Part shown: positions 23,323 to 30,487 of the stretch, piece after piece
How positions within the stretch are numbered: the stretch's first letter is position 1
Layout: every line of letters starts with the position of its first letter
Assembly: GCF_031181185.1 (NCBI RefSeq)
Contig: NZ_JAPSKZ010000018.1
Location: forward strand, 1-33,778
Direction of reading: 5' to 3'
Source: Phenylobacterium sp.
Lineage (GTDB): Bacteria; Pseudomonadota; Alphaproteobacteria; Caulobacterales; Caulobacteraceae
DNA length: 33,778 nt
Notes under the pieces: model-generated
Told to the model about the DNA's origin: nothing
Seen by the model: the letters and a program-made list of their open reading frames with translations, nothing else
Databases searched by the model: none
Program-made: the position numbers and the translations under genes

Positions 23323-24225
23323 CTACGCTCCCGCCCCCAGGATCCAGCCTTCCTCCCGCTCGGCGTCGAGCACCACGTCGGGCGCCGTGTCCTTCGGCGG
23401 CGCGAAGAGCGCGCCCAGCTTGCTCTGCTCGTCCAGGCGGGCGAAATGTTCAGCCGTGGTGCGGACTTGCGTCAGGTCCTTCACCTCGCCGGGCGCGCCC
23501 TGGGGCTTCAGCATCGAGGGGTAGACCTCGGCCGCGACGACATCGACGCCGGCCAGGTCGGCCTCGGTCAGGGCCTTGAACCCCGTCTCGAACGGCCAGA
23601 CGCGGAAGCCCTCGCCGCGGGCCAGCTTCAGCCGGCGCACGAATGGGATGCCCAGGATCGCCTGACCGCCGACCGAGCCGTTGTAGTAGAGCTTCCAGAT
23701 CGAGGCCGCGCCCTTGGCGGCCAGATCGGCGTGCCGGAATTCGGGCAGGTCATCGGGACCGTGGGCGCGGGTGCGCTTGGGCTGCAGCGTCGTCAGCGCA
23801 TCCTTCGGCGGGCAGCCCCAGAACGGGAACGGGCCGCCGGTGATGCGCCGGTTGATCTCGGAGCCCACCCCGAAGCGGTTGTTGGTGTTGTCGGCCTTGT
23901 CCTTGACCATCTTGTTGAGCTGGTCCCAGGTCGCCCGCCAAGGCTCTTCGCCTGGCAGCTTCAGCGCGGCCGCGAAGCCGCGCGGGAAGCCCAGCGGGAA
24001 GTCGAAGCCCATCAGGCAGCGCTCGTTGCGCTTCTTCAGGTCGTCGAGGATGGCGGTCAGCCGCGTCTCGGCCTCGGCGCGGGTGGCCGGGTTGTAGCTC
24101 TCGAAGGCGAGGCGGAAGCGCACGTCCCGCTTCAGCACCCCGATCCAGATCGAGTCCGCCCCGGTGGTCGGCTTCGCCGCCGCACTCCAATCGACAATCA
24201 CATAGGCGCTGAACAGGCGCGGCAC
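23323..24225 (-). CDS. DUF429-like protein of predicted RNase H-like fold
   Basis: The 300-residue protein has the pattern of DUF429-type families: an N-terminal AYVIVDWSAAAKP with an Asp followed by the small-residue run, MGFDFPLGFPRGFAA with a second conserved Asp, DVVAAEVYPSMLK, and a late DAEREEGWILGAGA. Such proteins are predicted to have an RNase H/actin-like fold, and some are mislabelled as cobalamin biosynthesis proteins in databases; no function is established here. The start is GTG 24225, with GGAG nine bases upstream; no suitable ATG exists in frame. It lies 53 bases downstream of the oxidoreductase gene on the same strand, probably co-transcribed, with a hairpin between them. No signal peptide or membrane segment is seen. 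Confidence 0.6.
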   Translation of the reverse strand: MPRLFSAYVIVDWSAAAKPTTGADSIWIGVLKRDVRFRLAFESYNPATRAEAETRLTAILDDLKKRNERCLMGFDFPLGFPRGFAAALKLPGEEPWRATWDQLNKMVKDKADNTNNRFGVGSEINRRITGGPFPFWGCPPKDALTTLQPKRTRAHGPDDLPEFRHADLAAKGAASIWKLYYNGSVGGQAILGIPFVRRLKLARGEGFRVWPFETGFKALTEADLAGVDVVAAEVYPSMLKPQGAPGEVKDLTQVRTTAEHFARLDEQSKLGALFAPPKDTAPDVVLDAEREEGWILGAGA

Positions 24226-24251
24226 TTGGCAGGCTCCGGGGCAGGGGACGA

Positions 24252-24271
24252 GGAGGGGTTTTACCCCCTCC
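24252..24271 (-). other. Intercistronic hairpin between the oxidoreductase and DUF429-like genes
   Basis: GGAGGGG (24252-24258) and CCCCTCC (24265-24271) form a perfect 7-base stem with a 6-base loop. On the minus strand no T-run follows. It may reduce read-through into the downstream gene or stabilise the upstream message. Confidence 0.45.
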
Positions 24272-24278
24272 GCCCGGC

Positions 24279-25280
24279 CTACGCGAGCTTCACCAGCATC
24301 TTGCCGAGGTTCTCGCCCTTGAAGAGGCCGAGGAAGGCGTCGGGCGCGCGCTCAAGGCCCTCGAACACGGTCTCCTTCCAGGTGATCTTGCCCTCGCGCA
24401 CCCAGCCGGCCAGCTCGCGCTGGAACTCGGCCTGCATGTCGGCATGGCTCGAGACGATGAAGCCCTGGATGCGCAGCTGCTTGCCCACGACCAGCATCAG
24501 GTTCTTGGGGCCGGGCGGCAGCTCGTTGGCGTTGTACATCGAGATCATCCCGCACTCGGCGAAGCGGGCGAAGGGACGGGCCGCCGTCAGCGCCGCCTCC
24601 AGGTGTTCGCCGCCCACGTTGTCGAAGTAGACGTCGATGCCGTCGGGCGCGGCGCGCATCAGGGCCGCGGTCAGGTCGGGCTCGGCCTTGTAGTCGATGG
24701 CGTGGTCGACGCCGATATCCTTCAGGAAGGCGACCTTCTCCGGCCCGCCGGCCGAGCCGATGACTGTGTGGCCCTTGGCCTTGGCGATCTGGCAGACGAC
24801 CGAGCCCACCGCGCCGGCCGCGCCGGAGACGAACACCACGTCGCCGTCCTTCAGGCTCGCGATCCGCAGCAAACCCACATAGGCCGTCAGGCCCGGCATG
24901 CCGGCGACGCCCAGGAAAGCCTGGGGCGGGAGGCCGTGGGTGTCCAGCTTCTGCAGTGCGCCGACCGGGGCGTTGAAGGCGTCGCGCCAGCCCAGCATCG
25001 ACTGCACCAGGTCGCCGGGCTTCAGGCTGGGATCGTTCGATGCGACCACCTCGCCGACGGCGCCGCCCTGCATGGCCTCGCCCAGGGCGAAGGGCGGCAC
25101 GTAGCTCTTCACGTCGTTCATGCGGCCGCGCATGTACGGGTCCACCGTCATCCAGAGGTTCCGCACCTGCACCTGACCGGGACCGGGCTCCGGCAGGTCG
25201 ACCGAGACCAGCTCGAAGTTGTCGTGGGTGGGCATCCCGGAGGGGCGGCTCTTCAGGCGAATCTCGCGCGCGACGGTCAT
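24279..25280 (-). CDS. NADP-dependent medium-chain oxidoreductase (CurA/leukotriene B4 dehydrogenase-like)
   Basis: The 333-residue enzyme belongs to the zinc-independent medium-chain dehydrogenase/reductase group that reduces alpha,beta-unsaturated ketones or aldehydes with NADPH, such as bacterial CurA and mammalian prostaglandin reductase. Characteristic stretches are NLWMTVDPYMRGRMND near residue 50, PGLTAYVGLLRIASLKDGD, the Rossmann motif VSGAAGAVGSVVCQIAKAKG, DVYFDNVGGEHLEAAL, and C-terminal GLERAPDAFLGLFKGENLGK. No zinc-binding cysteines appear. ATG 25280 is the natural start. The 134-base gap upstream holds a palindromic operator candidate about 25 bases from the start codon, suggesting a TetR-like repressor. 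A DUF429-like gene follows on the same strand. A role in detoxifying reactive enones is inferred. Confidence 0.9.
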   Translation of the reverse strand: MTVAREIRLKSRPSGMPTHDNFELVSVDLPEPGPGQVQVRNLWMTVDPYMRGRMNDVKSYVPPFALGEAMQGGAVGEVVASNDPSLKPGDLVQSMLGWRDAFNAPVGALQKLDTHGLPPQAFLGVAGMPGLTAYVGLLRIASLKDGDVVFVSGAAGAVGSVVCQIAKAKGHTVIGSAGGPEKVAFLKDIGVDHAIDYKAEPDLTAALMRAAPDGIDVYFDNVGGEHLEAALTAARPFARFAECGMISMYNANELPPGPKNLMLVVGKQLRIQGFIVSSHADMQAEFQRELAGWVREGKITWKETVFEGLERAPDAFLGLFKGENLGKMLVKLA

Positions 25281-25304
25281 GGGCGTCCTCTCAAGTCATG
25301 GTTC

Positions 25305-25316
25305 AAACAACTGTTT
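25305..25316 (-). promoter_or_regulatory. Palindromic operator candidate upstream of the oxidoreductase gene
   Basis: AAACA-AC-TGTTT is a perfect 5-base inverted repeat with a 2-base spacer, equally read as AAAC-N4-GTTT with C on the left flank and A on the right. It lies 25-36 bases before the oxidoreductase start. TetR-family regulators such as PsrA bind AAAC-N(2-4)-GTTT palindromes. No TetR gene is visible in the window. Confidence 0.5.
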
Positions 25317-25332
25317 AGCCTGAGCGGCCCAC

Positions 25333-25371
25333 TGGCGTCGAGCAATGGCGTCGAGCAGTGGCGTCGAGCGG
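25333..25371. repeat. Three tandem copies of a 13-base repeat
   Basis: TGGCGTCGAGCAA, TGGCGTCGAGCAG and TGGCGTCGAGCGG lie head to tail at 25333-25345, 25346-25358 and 25359-25371. They share eleven leading bases and differ only in the last two. The repeat is between divergent genes, about 17 bases beyond the palindromic operator candidate. It may be simple slippage expansion or a set of protein-binding sites. Confidence 0.85.
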
Positions 25372-25414
25372 CCGGAGCATGCTAGGCCGCCGGCGCCCAG
25401 ACGAAGGGGAATCC

Positions 25415-26338
25415 ATGACCGGCATCTTGCGAGGCGGCGTGATCGGCGCCGGCGTGTTCGGCGGCTACCACGCGCGCCAGTACGCCCAGCTGCCGGGCGT
25501 GGCGCTTTCGGCCGTACTCGATCCGCACCCCGACCGTGCGGCGAAGGTGGCCGTGCCCCTGGGCGGCCGCGCCTTCCACGAAATGGAGGCCTTCCTCGAC
25601 GCCGTGGACGTGGTGACCATCGCCTCGCCGGCCACCTGGCATGCGGAACAGGCGCTGGCGGCGATCGCCGCGGGCAAGCCGGTCTACATTGAAAAGCCCA
25701 TCGCCATCAGTGTGGCCGACGCCGAGAAGGTGCGCGCCGCGGCCGCGGCCGCCGGGGTGGTCGTCGCCTGCGGCCATCAGGAGCGGGTGGTGTTCCGGGC
25801 CATGGGCCTGCTGGACGTGCCCGAACAGCCGGTGCTGCTGGAAGCCCTGCGCCATGGCCCGCCTTCCGAGCGCAGCCGGGACGTTTCGGCGGTCCTGGAC
25901 CTGATGGTGCACGACCTGGACCTGGCGCTTTCGATCACCACGGCCGAGCCGGTGACGGCGGAAGGCGAGGGCCGCTTTGGCGCCAGCGGCGCGTGGGACG
26001 CGGCCCGGGCCGAGGTCAGCTTCGACTCAGGCTTCACCGCCTTGTTCGACGTCTCGCGCCTGGCCGAGGGCCGGAAGCGAACCATGCGGGTGGTCTATCC
26101 TTCCGGCGAAGTCGAGATCGACTTCATGGCGCGCACCTTCCGCAACACGACGCCGTTCGCCCTGAACCCCGACTTCGCCGACACGCCGGCCGCAGCCGAC
26201 CCGCTGGGCGCCAGCGTCGAGGCCTTCCTGCAGGCGGTGCGGGGCGAGGCGCCCCGGCCGATCGTCACGGCGGAAGAGGCCATCCGCGCCCTCGACCTGG
26301 CCATCGCCGTGGAACAGGCGTTGGAGGACGCTGCGTAA
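25415..26338 (+). CDS. Gfo/Idh/MocA family NAD(P)-dependent oxidoreductase
   Basis: The 307-residue enzyme has an N-terminal Rossmann domain, GVIGAGVFGGYHARQYAQLP, and the family signature VYIEKPIAIS with the Lys of the EKP motif that helps catalysis. The C-terminal substrate domain follows, with DLMVHDLDLALSI giving the HDLD segment typical of the family. Such enzymes act on sugars, inositol or related polyols; the exact substrate is not readable. The frame is open from 25358 across the tandem repeats, but ATG 25415 has an AAGGGGA ribosome binding site and begins the correct fold (MTGILRGG). It is divergent from the oxidoreductase and is followed 40 bases later by glutathione peroxidase. Confidence 0.88.
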   Translation: MTGILRGGVIGAGVFGGYHARQYAQLPGVALSAVLDPHPDRAAKVAVPLGGRAFHEMEAFLDAVDVVTIASPATWHAEQALAAIAAGKPVYIEKPIAISVADAEKVRAAAAAAGVVVACGHQERVVFRAMGLLDVPEQPVLLEALRHGPPSERSRDVSAVLDLMVHDLDLALSITTAEPVTAEGEGRFGASGAWDAARAEVSFDSGFTALFDVSRLAEGRKRTMRVVYPSGEVEIDFMARTFRNTTPFALNPDFADTPAAADPLGASVEAFLQAVRGEAPRPIVTAEEAIRALDLAIAVEQALEDAA

Positions 26339-26378
26339 CGGCGCTAGCCTCAGGCCTGCAGCCAAGGAGGCGCACGCC

Positions 26379-26855
26379 ATGTCCAGCGCGCACGACTATT
26401 CCTTCAGCACCATCAGCGGCGAGCCGCTGCCGCTCAACACCTTCCGCGACAAGGTCGTGCTGGTGGTCAACACCGCCTCGCAGTGCGGCCTGACGCCCCA
26501 GTACGACGGCCTGGAGCAGCTCTACTCGGCCTACAAGGACAAGGGCCTGGTGGTGCTGGGCGTCCCCTGCAACCAGTTCGCCGGCCAGGAGCCGGGTACC
26601 GAGGCCGAGATCAAGGACTTCTGCGAGACCCGCTTCGGCGTCGACTTCCCGCTGACCGCCAAGGTCGAGGTGAAAGGCGAGGGCGCGCACCCGTTCTACC
26701 GCTGGGCCGAACAGGAGCTGGGCGAGCCGGCGGTGCCGGTTTGGAACTTCCACAAGATCCTGGTCGGCAAGGACGGCCAGGCGATCCAGGCCTTCGGTCC
26801 GCGCACGGACCCGTTGGATTCCGAGGTCACCGAGGCGATCGAGAAGGCGCTCTGA
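26379..26855 (+). CDS. Glutathione peroxidase family protein (Cys type)
   Basis: Thiol peroxidase of 158 residues that reduces hydrogen peroxide and organic hydroperoxides; bacterial members often use thioredoxin rather than glutathione. Catalytic motifs are intact: VVNTASQCGLTPQYDGLEQL with peroxidatic Cys36 in place of selenocysteine, GVPCNQFAGQEPG with the conserved Gln, and VWNFHKILVGKDG with the Trp-Asn pair. A further Cys in IKDFCETRFGV may be the resolving residue. ATG 26379 follows a near-perfect AAGGAGG ribosome binding site. Its stop touches the start of a globin-like gene, so the two probably form an operon for oxidative or nitrosative stress. Confidence 0.94.
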   Translation: MSSAHDYSFSTISGEPLPLNTFRDKVVLVVNTASQCGLTPQYDGLEQLYSAYKDKGLVVLGVPCNQFAGQEPGTEAEIKDFCETRFGVDFPLTAKVEVKGEGAHPFYRWAEQELGEPAVPVWNFHKILVGKDGQAIQAFGPRTDPLDSEVTEAIEKAL

Positions 26856-27241
26856 TCGACCTCGTCGCGCTGTCGCTGGAGATGATGGCCGAGCGCGTGG
26901 GCGATCCCGCGCCGGCGATCTATACGCGGCTGTTCGCAGCCTTTCCGGAGATGGAGCCGCTGTTCTGGCGCGACACCACGGGTTCGATCCGGGGCGAGAT
27001 GCTGGCGGTGGCCTTCCAGTGTCTGCTCGACCTCGACGGAAGCTACGCCCAGAACTTCATCAGGGCCGAGCGCGTGAACCACGAGGGCTTCGGCGTCTCG
27101 CCCGAGGCCTTCCAGAGCTTTTTCCCGATCGTCATGGAGACCTGCCGCGAGGTCCTGGGCGAGGGGTGGAGCCTGGAGACCCAGGCGGCGTGGGACGAGC
27201 GCCTGCGACGGATCGCGGCGCTGACCTTCAGCGGGGCATGA
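26852..27241 (+). CDS. Globin-family haem protein
   Basis: About 129 residues with an all-helical globin pattern. YTRLFAAFPEMEPLFWRD covers helices B-C, and RAERVNHEGFGVSPEAFQSF contains the probable proximal His in the NHEGFGV segment, comparable to the HxxxGV region of bacterial single-domain globins and flavohaemoglobins. ETQAAWDERLRRIAALTF forms the last helix. The start is uncertain. CTG 26852 would overlap the peroxidase stop as CTGA and keeps helix A, with GAGAAGG five bases upstream. The first ATG, 26882, sits directly behind a GGAG with no spacer and would cut into helix A. No reductase domain follows, so this would be a single-domain globin. Oxygen or nitric oxide handling is inferred from family and neighbour. 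Confidence 0.75.
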   Translation: MIDLVALSLEMMAERVGDPAPAIYTRLFAAFPEMEPLFWRDTTGSIRGEMLAVAFQCLLDLDGSYAQNFIRAERVNHEGFGVSPEAFQSFFPIVMETCREVLGEGWSLETQAAWDERLRRIAALTFSGA

Positions 27242-27314
27242 TTTTCCAAAGCGGCCTCTTTCCCGCCGCGGATCGCGCCTCTAAGACGGCCCCGCCAAGT
27301 CGGAGGCGCAACGA

Positions 27315-29054
27315 ATGCATCGCAAGCCGGACGGATCCTGGGACAAGTCCAATCTCCCCAGCCGCCATGTGACCGAGGGCCCCGCGCGGGCGCCGCACCG
27401 GTCGTACTACTATGCGATGGGTCTGGGCTCGCGGGAGATCGCCCAGCCGCTGGTTGGCGTAGCCTCCTGCTGGAACGAGGCGGCGCCCTGCAACACCGCC
27501 CTGATGCGCCAGGCCCATGCCGCCGCCGAAGGCGTGAAAGCCGCCGGCGCCACGCCGCGCGAGTTCTGCACCATCACCGTCACCGACGGCATCGCCATGG
27601 GCCACGAGGGCATGCGCGCCTCGCTGGCCAGCCGCGAGGTGATCGCCGACTCGGTCGAGCTGACCATGCGCGGCCACAGCTATGACGCCCTGGTGGGCGT
27701 GGCCGGCTGCGACAAGAGCCTGCCCGGCATGATGATGGCGATGCTGCGCCTGAACGTGCCGTCGGTGTTCCTCTATGGCGGCTCGATCCTCCCGGGCCGG
27801 CTCGATGGCAAGGACCTGACGGTCCAGGACGTGTTCGAGGCCGTGGGCCAGTTTTCGGCCGGCCAGATCACCGAGGAGCGGCTGTGCCAGGTGGAGCAGC
27901 ACGCCTGTCCGGGCGACGGCGCCTGCGGCGGCCAGTTCACCGCCAACACCATGGCCATGGTGTCGGAGGCCATCGGCCTGGCCCTGCCGCTATCGTCGGC
28001 GCTGCCGGCGGCCTACCTCGACCGCGACCAGTATGCGCGCGCGTCGGGCGAGGCCGTGGTCCGGCTGATCGAGCAGAACATCCGCCCGCGCGACATCTGC
28101 ACCCGCAAGGCCTTCGAGAACGCCGCGGTGGTCATCGCCGCCAGCGGCGGCTCCACCAACGGCGGCCTGCACCTGCCGGCGATGGCGCACGAGTGCGGGA
28201 TCGAGTTCACCCTGCGCGACTTCGCGGAGATCTGCGCGCGCACGCCCTACATCGCCGACCTGAAGCCGGGCGGGCGGTTCGTGGCCAAGGACATGGGCGA
28301 GGCGGGCGGCACGCCAATGCTGCTGAAGACCCTGCTGGAAGGCGGCTACCTGCACGGCGACGTCATGACCGTCACCGGCAAGACCTTGGCCGAGAACGTC
28401 GCGGACGTGAAATGGCGCGACGACCAGGAGGTGATCCGTCCGGTGTCCAACCCGCTGTCGCCGACCGGCGGCGTGGTCGGGCTCTGGGGCTCGCTGGCGC
28501 CCGACGGCTGCATCACCAAGGTGGCCGGCCTGAAGCACACCAAGCACCGCGGCCCCGCGCGGGTGTTCGACGGCGAGGAAGCCTGCTTCGCCGCGGTCAC
28601 CGCCCGCGACTACAAGGAGGGCGACGTCCTGGTGATCCGCTACGAGGGTCCGAAGGGCGGCCCGGGCATGCGCGAGATGCTGTCCACCACCGCGGCGCTC
28701 TACGGCCAGGGCGTGGAGAACATCGCCCTGGTGACCGACGGCCGGTTCTCGGGCGCCACGCGAGGCCTGTGCATCGGTCACGTCGGGCCGGAGGCCGCCG
28801 TGGGCGGTCCGATCGCGCTCGTTAAGGACGGCGACATCATCTCCATCGACGCCGACGCGGGCACGATCGAGCTGGAGGTCGATCCCATCGAGCTCGAGCA
28901 CCGGGCGCACCTGCTGGCCCAGGAGGAGCCCCGCCGCACCCACTACCAGAGCGGCGCGATCTGGAAGTTCGCCCAGTCGGTGGGCCCGGCCCACCTGGGC
29001 GCGGTGACCCATCCGGGCGCGGCGGCCGAGACCCACGTGTACGCGGACATCTAA
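27315..29054 (+). CDS. ilvD: Dihydroxy-acid dehydratase
   Basis: Iron-sulfur dehydratase of branched-chain amino acid synthesis, converting 2,3-dihydroxy-isovalerate to 2-ketoisovalerate. The 579-residue protein belongs to the IlvD/Edd family. Features are TEGPARAPHRSYYYAMGL near the N-terminus; cluster cysteines in VASCWNEAAPCN (Cys52), VAGCDKSLPGMM and GDGACGGQFTANTM; GGSTNGGLHLPAMAHE; and VTDGRFSGATRGLCIGH near the C-terminus. GACGGQFTANTM and the lack of the sugar-acid-specific changes favour IlvD over phosphogluconate dehydratase, but sugar-acid dehydratases of the same family are an alternative. The start is set by CGGAGG upstream of ATG 27315. A racemase-family gene begins two bases after the stop. 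Confidence 0.9.
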   Translation: MHRKPDGSWDKSNLPSRHVTEGPARAPHRSYYYAMGLGSREIAQPLVGVASCWNEAAPCNTALMRQAHAAAEGVKAAGATPREFCTITVTDGIAMGHEGMRASLASREVIADSVELTMRGHSYDALVGVAGCDKSLPGMMMAMLRLNVPSVFLYGGSILPGRLDGKDLTVQDVFEAVGQFSAGQITEERLCQVEQHACPGDGACGGQFTANTMAMVSEAIGLALPLSSALPAAYLDRDQYARASGEAVVRLIEQNIRPRDICTRKAFENAAVVIAASGGSTNGGLHLPAMAHECGIEFTLRDFAEICARTPYIADLKPGGRFVAKDMGEAGGTPMLLKTLLEGGYLHGDVMTVTGKTLAENVADVKWRDDQEVIRPVSNPLSPTGGVVGLWGSLAPDGCITKVAGLKHTKHRGPARVFDGEEACFAAVTARDYKEGDVLVIRYEGPKGGPGMREMLSTTAALYGQGVENIALVTDGRFSGATRGLCIGHVGPEAAVGGPIALVKDGDIISIDADAGTIELEVDPIELEHRAHLLAQEEPRRTHYQSGAIWKFAQSVGPAHLGAVTHPGAAAETHVYADI

Positions 29055-29056
29055 CC

Positions 29057-29746
29057 ATGAAGACGCTGGGTCTCCTCGGCGGGATGAGCGCCGAGAGCAC
29101 GGCGATCTACTACCGCGAGCTGAACCGCCTGGTCCGCGAACGGGTGGGCGGGCTGCACTCGGCCGACCTCCTGATCTGGTCGGTCGACTTCGCGCCGATC
29201 GCCGCCTTGCAGGCCGAGGGTGACTGGGACGAGACGGGCCGAATCCTGGCCGACGGGGCGCGACGGCTGGAGCTGGCGGGGGCGCAAGCGATCGTGCTCT
29301 GCACCAACACCATGCACCTGAACGCGCCGATGATCTCGGGCGCGGTCTCCGTGCCCTTCCTGCACATCGGCGACGCCACCGCCCAGGCGCTGAAGGCGAG
29401 GGGCGTCAGCCGGCCGCTGCTGCTGGCCACGCGGTTCACCATGGAGCAGAACTTCTACAAGGATCGGCTCATCGCCGCAGGGCTGGAGCCGCTGACGCCC
29501 GACGAGGCGGACCGCGCGCGGCTGCACGCCATCATCTATGACGAACTCTGCCAGGGTGTCGTGCGGCCGGAATCGAAGGCCGAGGCGCTGGCGATGGTGG
29601 CGAAGGGCCGCGCGGCCGGCGCCGACGGCGTCATCTTCGGCTGCACCGAGGTCGGCATGTTGCTCAGCCAGGACGACCTCGACGTGCCCGCCGTCGACAC
29701 GACGCTCGTCCACTGCGAGGCGGCGATAGAGTTCGCGCTGGCCTAG
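29057..29746 (+). CDS. Aspartate/glutamate racemase family protein
   Basis: The 229-residue protein is of the RacX/YgeA-type amino-acid racemase family, which uses two cysteines to invert the alpha carbon of an amino acid without PLP. The N-terminal motif TLGLLGGMSAESTAIYYREL is diagnostic. Both expected cysteines are present: Cys82 in VLCTNTMH and Cys196 in FGCTEVGMLL. Substrate range in this family goes from aspartate to several other amino acids. ATG 29057 follows the ilvD stop after two bases, which suggests tight coupling with the dehydratase. Its stop TAG shares a CTAG with the convergent NnrU-family gene. The natural substrate is unknown. Confidence 0.9.
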   Translation: MKTLGLLGGMSAESTAIYYRELNRLVRERVGGLHSADLLIWSVDFAPIAALQAEGDWDETGRILADGARRLELAGAQAIVLCTNTMHLNAPMISGAVSVPFLHIGDATAQALKARGVSRPLLLATRFTMEQNFYKDRLIAAGLEPLTPDEADRARLHAIIYDELCQGVVRPESKAEALAMVAKGRAAGADGVIFGCTEVGMLLSQDDLDVPAVDTTLVHCEAAIEFALA

Positions 29747-30435
29747 GGGAGAGCGGCGACGCCCGTGATGTACGGGTGGCCCCAGGCGAGCGCCGCCCAG
29801 ATCACGACGCCCAGGGCGATCCGCCACCAGCCGATCTCGCCCAGGCTGAGCCGCTGGCGGCCCTGGGCGATGGCCAGGAACGGCACGTTCGAGGTCTGCA
29901 CCGCGAACGGGTCCCACTTCAGGCCCAGCACCCGCTTGCGCTTGGCGTCGATGCTGGCGGTGCCGAACAGGGCGAGCGCCAGCATCGAGCCGAACAGGAT
30001 CAGGCTCGCGGCCTCGCCGTTCACCAGCAGGTGGCCCAGCGCCCAGATCGCCACGCCCCACAGGAACGGATGGCGGGTGACGCGCAGGACGCCGCGCACC
30101 ACGTCCGGGCGGTCCAGGGCGCCCTCCTGGCGGACGCTGGTCGGGTTGGGGGTCGTCAGGCCGACCACGATGAAGACGACGGCGATCAGCTGGATCGCAA
30201 GCTGCAGGTGACGGGTGGCGGCGCTTGCGCCCCAGAGCACGTCGTTGGCGGGCGAGACGCGGGCGTCGCCGAAGGCGAAGCCCAGCCAGATCAGGCCGGC
30301 GAAGGACGCCAGGGAGAAGAGCCCCATGTAGGGGCCGGCGCCCAGCCGGAGCACCAGGGCGTCCCGGGCGCGCGTGCCCGAGATCAGTAGGTGGATCAGC
30401 ACGAAGAAGACGGCGGCGGCGATCAGGTTCGTCAT
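29743..30435 (-). CDS. NnrU family membrane protein
   Basis: The 230-residue inner-membrane protein has about six hydrophobic segments. It matches the NnrU family, named for a gene linked to nitrite/nitric oxide reduction in Rhodobacter; homologues also occur in bacteria without denitrification. The RVTRHPFLWGVAIWALGHLL stretch resembles the isoprenylcysteine methyltransferase-like/NnrU core, and the N-terminus MTNLIAAAVFFVLIHLLISG starts a first membrane helix. ATG 30435 has a GGAGGG ribosome binding site. It lies 52 bases downstream of an unrecognised membrane-anchored gene in the same direction. Its stop overlaps the convergent racemase stop by four bases (CTAG). Confidence 0.82.
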   Translation of the reverse strand: MTNLIAAAVFFVLIHLLISGTRARDALVLRLGAGPYMGLFSLASFAGLIWLGFAFGDARVSPANDVLWGASAATRHLQLAIQLIAVVFIVVGLTTPNPTSVRQEGALDRPDVVRGVLRVTRHPFLWGVAIWALGHLLVNGEAASLILFGSMLALALFGTASIDAKRKRVLGLKWDPFAVQTSNVPFLAIAQGRQRLSLGEIGWWRIALGVVIWAALAWGHPYITGVAALP

Positions 30436-30487
30436 GGTTTGGGGCCCTCCGCGCCGGAACGTGGCGTCTTTAATTTACAGCGTCAAG

